A DNA stretch of 16,419 nucleotides from Gammaproteobacteria bacterium (GTDB taxonomy: Bacteria > Pseudomonadota > Gammaproteobacteria > Immundisolibacterales > Immundisolibacteraceae): assembly GCA_003645395.1 (NCBI GenBank), contig QNFC01000018.1, positions 1 through 16,419 on the forward strand, read 5' to 3'. How positions within the stretch are numbered: the first letter of the stretch is position 1; each line of letters starts with the position of its first letter. Shown here in pieces: positions 13,826-16,419 of this stretch. The position numbers and the translations under genes were made by a program. A model generated the notes under the pieces. The model was given only the letters and a program-made list of their open reading frames with translations, did no database searches and was not told the origin of the DNA.

Positions 13826-16419
13826 ATGAAAAGAATTTTACTCAACGCAACGCAAACCGAAGAAACCCGGGTTGCAATTGTCGATGGACAATATCTCTAT
13901 GATCTTGATATCGAATCAGTCGCCCAAAACAAGCGCAAAAGCAACGTCTATAAGGGAACCGTCACCCGCGTAGAGGCTAGCCTTGAAGCTGCTTTTATCG
14001 ATTACGGCGCTAACCGCCATGGTTTCTTACCGTTAAAAGAGATCGCCCGTAGCCTCTTCCCCGAAGGCGGCGGCAAACGCACCATTCAGCAGGCGCTGAA
14101 AGAAGGCCAGCAGCTCGTCGTTCAAGTCGAAAAAGAAGAACGCGGCAACAAGGGTGCAGCACTGACCACTCAGGTCAGCCTCGCCGGCCGTTATCTGGTA
14201 TTAATGCCCCGCACTGAAGGTTCTGGCGGCATTTCCAGAAAGGTAGAATCGCGTGACCGCGATGAACTTCGCGAAACCATGAACGGGGTTGAAATACCGG
14301 CGGATATGAGCGCCATCGCCCGCACCATGGCATTGGGTCGTTCTGAGGAAGAGCTACAGTGGGACCTGAATTACCTGCTGGATCTGTGGAACTCTATCAC
14401 CCAGGCTGCTGAAACTCGTCAGGCGCCTTTCCTTATCTATCAGGAAAGTAACATCGTTTCCCGAACGATTCGCGACCACCTGCGCAACGACGTTTCAGAC
14501 GTCATCATCGACGATCCAGCAGTGTACGCCGAAGCGGTCGAGTTCATGCAGCAGTTAATGCCGCACAACCTCGAAAAGCTTAAGTTGTACGAAGATACCA
14601 TTCCCCTCTTTACTCGGTATCAAATCGAAAGCCAGATTGAAACCGCCCACCAGCGAACCGTTACCTTACGCTCCGGCGGTAGCATCGTCATCGACCATAC
14701 CGAAGCACTGACCAGCATCGACATCAACTCTGCCCGTGCTACTCAGGGATCAGACATCGAAGAAACCGCCTTTCGCACCAATATGGAAGCGGCAGAAGAA
14801 ATCGCTCGGCAATTACGGCTACGCGATCTTGGCGGGTTGTTGGTCATTGACTTCATCGACATGAATTCCAACCGCAATCAGCGTGAAGTTGAAACCTGCC
14901 TGCGCGAGGCGACCAAAGCCGATCGGGCTCGCATCCAGATCGGCAAAATATCGAGATTCGGCCTGCTTGAAATGTCTCGTCAACGACTGGGCGCATCACT
15001 TCGAGAAACCAGCGCCATCAACTGCCCACGCTGCGACGGCCAGGGCACTATCCGCACGGTCGAATCACTGGCGTTGTACATCCTGCGACTCATCGAAGAT
15101 GAAGCAAACAAAGAACGTACCGCAAGAATCAGCGTGCAGGTACCCGTTGCCGTCGCGACATTTTTGTTCAATGAAAAGCGGGACATCCTCGCCGACCTGG
15201 ACAAAAGGTTAGGTATGCAGGCGCTAATTCTACCCAACCCAAACCTGGAAACCCCCCACTACGATATACAACGAACCCGAGTTCAGGACCTTAATAAGAC
15301 ACTAGCTGACACACCCAGTTTTGATCTTCCGATCATTGACGAAGAAACACATATAGAACAGCCTGGCAGCAAGCCTGTGGAACGACCTGCAGTAACGCCG
15401 GCCGTGCGCGTTTCACCGCCACAGCAAGAAGCCAAAAAAGAGAAGGGGGTGCTGGCAAAAATGTTCGGCTGGCTCGGGGGCCAAGAGAAAGTTGAACCCA
15501 CCAACCCCACGCAACCCACCAAAAGCTCTAGACCCAACAAACGCCCACCCAGGAGCGGCGATAGCCGATCACGTAACCAGGATAACCGCGGCAGTTCAAA
15601 GCGGGGCGATTCACGTCGGTCACAAGGCAATAAACAGGACAATCAAAGTAATCGCCAAGGAGGAACCCGCAATACGCAGAACGACAAGAATGAGCCAGCA
15701 GAACAGCGCGAGGCGCGGCAGTCGACCAAAAAAGAAGAAGGACAACGAGAGTCTTCCAGATCATCCAACCGCCGGGGCAACAGAGGCGGTCGTGGCAACC
15801 GAAATAGTGGCGAAAGTCGCCAGACCGACGACAATAAAACTCGCCGGGTCGATAGTCCGACCAGTTCCCCAGAAGCGGCCGACAACTCTGTCCAACCGAA
15901 GCCGGATCAGGACCAAAAAGTGCAACGACCAGCATCACCTGAACCCTTCTCACCAAAGGTTTCAGGTAGTGACGAGCATTCCCGTTCACCTGCTAGCGAG
16001 AACCCGTCGCCGATTAGCGCGCCGTCTGCAACGTCAATAACTGCTGCCCCAACCACGCCAGCTAAGACCACAGAAACTCCACTCACGAGTGTGGCCTCAA
16101 CCCCAGAACAACGCCCTCTGGATATCGCCACTAGCCCAAAACCCGATTCTGTGACTCGGTCTGCTCAGCTAGTAGCGGTCGAACCCACCAAGCAGAACAA
16201 GGCTCCTCCAATTACCGAGGAACCGGGTGCAACGGTCGCAAAGCCAACCAAACCCATCGCCGAGAAACCCGTAGCGATAAAAAGTAACAATGCTGATAGT
16301 GTTCACACGGCGAAAAAACCTGCGGAGAAGTTCAGCCCAAAGGTCTCAAAACCCATTGCAGGGCAAATTGAAACCAGGGAAACGGACAAGCAAGATGAGG
16401 TTTCCAAAACACCCGTGAG
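13826..16419 (+). CDS. rne: Ribonuclease E, 3' end cut by window
   Basis: The frame stays open from the ATG to the window edge: 864 residues, without a stop. RNase E is the essential endoribonuclease for mRNA decay and rRNA/tRNA processing and the scaffold of the degradosome. Seen: the MKRILLNATQTEETRVAIVDG N-terminus start, an S1 domain (about 36-120), the DNase I-like active site with D299 and D342 (43 apart, as D303 and D346 in E. coli), and the zinc-link CPRC (C400, C403). From about residue 500 the protein turns disordered. GVLAKMFGWLGG (541-552) resembles the amphipathic membrane-binding segment A of E. coli; an Arg/Asn/Gly-rich RNA-binding stretch follows (about 569-672), then a Pro/Ser/Thr-rich tail with two FSPKVS motifs (708-713, 836-841). 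E. coli RNase E has 1061 residues, so some 150-200 are probably missing. Confidence 0.97.
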   Translation, partial: MKRILLNATQTEETRVAIVDGQYLYDLDIESVAQNKRKSNVYKGTVTRVEASLEAAFIDYGANRHGFLPLKEIARSLFPEGGGKRTIQQALKEGQQLVVQVEKEERGNKGAALTTQVSLAGRYLVLMPRTEGSGGISRKVESRDRDELRETMNGVEIPADMSAIARTMALGRSEEELQWDLNYLLDLWNSITQAAETRQAPFLIYQESNIVSRTIRDHLRNDVSDVIIDDPAVYAEAVEFMQQLMPHNLEKLKLYEDTIPLFTRYQIESQIETAHQRTVTLRSGGSIVIDHTEALTSIDINSARATQGSDIEETAFRTNMEAAEEIARQLRLRDLGGLLVIDFIDMNSNRNQREVETCLREATKADRARIQIGKISRFGLLEMSRQRLGASLRETSAINCPRCDGQGTIRTVESLALYILRLIEDEANKERTARISVQVPVAVATFLFNEKRDILADLDKRLGMQALILPNPNLETPHYDIQRTRVQDLNKTLADTPSFDLPIIDEETHIEQPGSKPVERPAVTPAVRVSPPQQEAKKEKGVLAKMFGWLGGQEKVEPTNPTQPTKSSRPNKRPPRSGDSRSRNQDNRGSSKRGDSRRSQGNKQDNQSNRQGGTRNTQNDKNEPAEQREARQSTKKEEGQRESSRSSNRRGNRGGRGNRNSGESRQTDDNKTRRVDSPTSSPEAADNSVQPKPDQDQKVQRPASPEPFSPKVSGSDEHSRSPASENPSPISAPSATSITAAPTTPAKTTETPLTSVASTPEQRPLDIATSPKPDSVTRSAQLVAVEPTKQNKAPPITEEPGATVAKPTKPIAEKPVAIKSNNADSVHTAKKPAEKFSPKVSKPIAGQIETRETDKQDEVSKTPV

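Noticed and set aside
13537..13902. Open frame of 121 codons between rluC and rne with a hydrophobic stretch near an internal ATG at 13570
   Set aside because: It overlaps the rne start in another frame, has no good ribosome site, and its C-terminal part is just rne sequence read out of frame. The hydrophobic part coincides with the perfect hairpin, so RNA structure explains the composition better.
15283..15989. Long minus-strand open frames opposite the 3' part of rne
   Set aside because: They arise from the stop-poor, Pro/Ser/Arg-rich composition of the RNase E tail on the other strand. Their products are low-complexity with no recognisable domain.
1..16419. CRISPR arrays, insertion sequences, prophage genes, toxin-antitoxin pairs, tRNAs
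   Set aside because: I saw no repeat-spacer pattern, transposase, terminal inverted repeats or tRNA-like fold; nearly all the sequence is accounted for by conserved housekeeping genes.

Overview
This is an 16.4 kb stretch of core chromosome from a gammaproteobacterium, GC moderate (around 50 percent by eye). It carries 18 protein-coding genes, two of them cut by the window edges. I saw no mobile elements, CRISPR arrays, tRNA or rRNA genes. The gene content (rne, rluC, an HAD phosphatase, sppA, yceD, rpmF, plsX, fabHDG, acpP, fabF, mltG, tmk, holB, pilZ, tatD) mixes the order known from Pseudomonas (sppA, HAD phosphatase and pilZ present) with that of enterics (fabH between plsX and fabD). A marine gammaproteobacterium of the Cellvibrionales/pseudomonad side is my best inference; the species cannot be read from the window.

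Layout. The left edge holds the C-terminal part of ubiG on the + strand (1-419), converging on a long block of minus-strand genes that ends with tatD at 457. Read in transcription order from the right, this block is rluC, HAD phosphatase, sppA, then after a 111-nt gap with a near-consensus promoter: yceD, rpmF, plsX, fabH, fabD, fabG, acpP, fabF, mltG, tmk, holB, pilZ, tatD. Most junctions are overlaps or gaps under 60 nt, so yceD to tatD is probably one operon, or a few overlapping units with extra expression for acpP. From 13204 to 13825 there is a 622-nt gap between divergent rluC and rne, holding the long rne leader. rne runs on the + strand from 13826 off the right edge.

How the genes fit together. 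PlsX, FabH, FabD, FabG, AcpP and FabF are the initiation and elongation core of type II fatty acid synthesis and the supply of acyl-phosphate for phospholipids. YceD and RpmF (L32) link this to 50S ribosome assembly, as RluC does by modifying 23S rRNA. MltG acts on peptidoglycan, Tmk and HolB supply dTTP synthesis and the replicative clamp loader, PilZ acts in type IV pilus assembly, and RNase E governs mRNA decay and rRNA processing. It is a growth-linked housekeeping cluster. I found no undescribed system. The points worth a second look are small: two candidate leaderless or near-leaderless promoters, missing pabC and maf, structured RNA in the rne leader, a run of non-AUG starts, and a PilZ protein with an unusual N-terminus.
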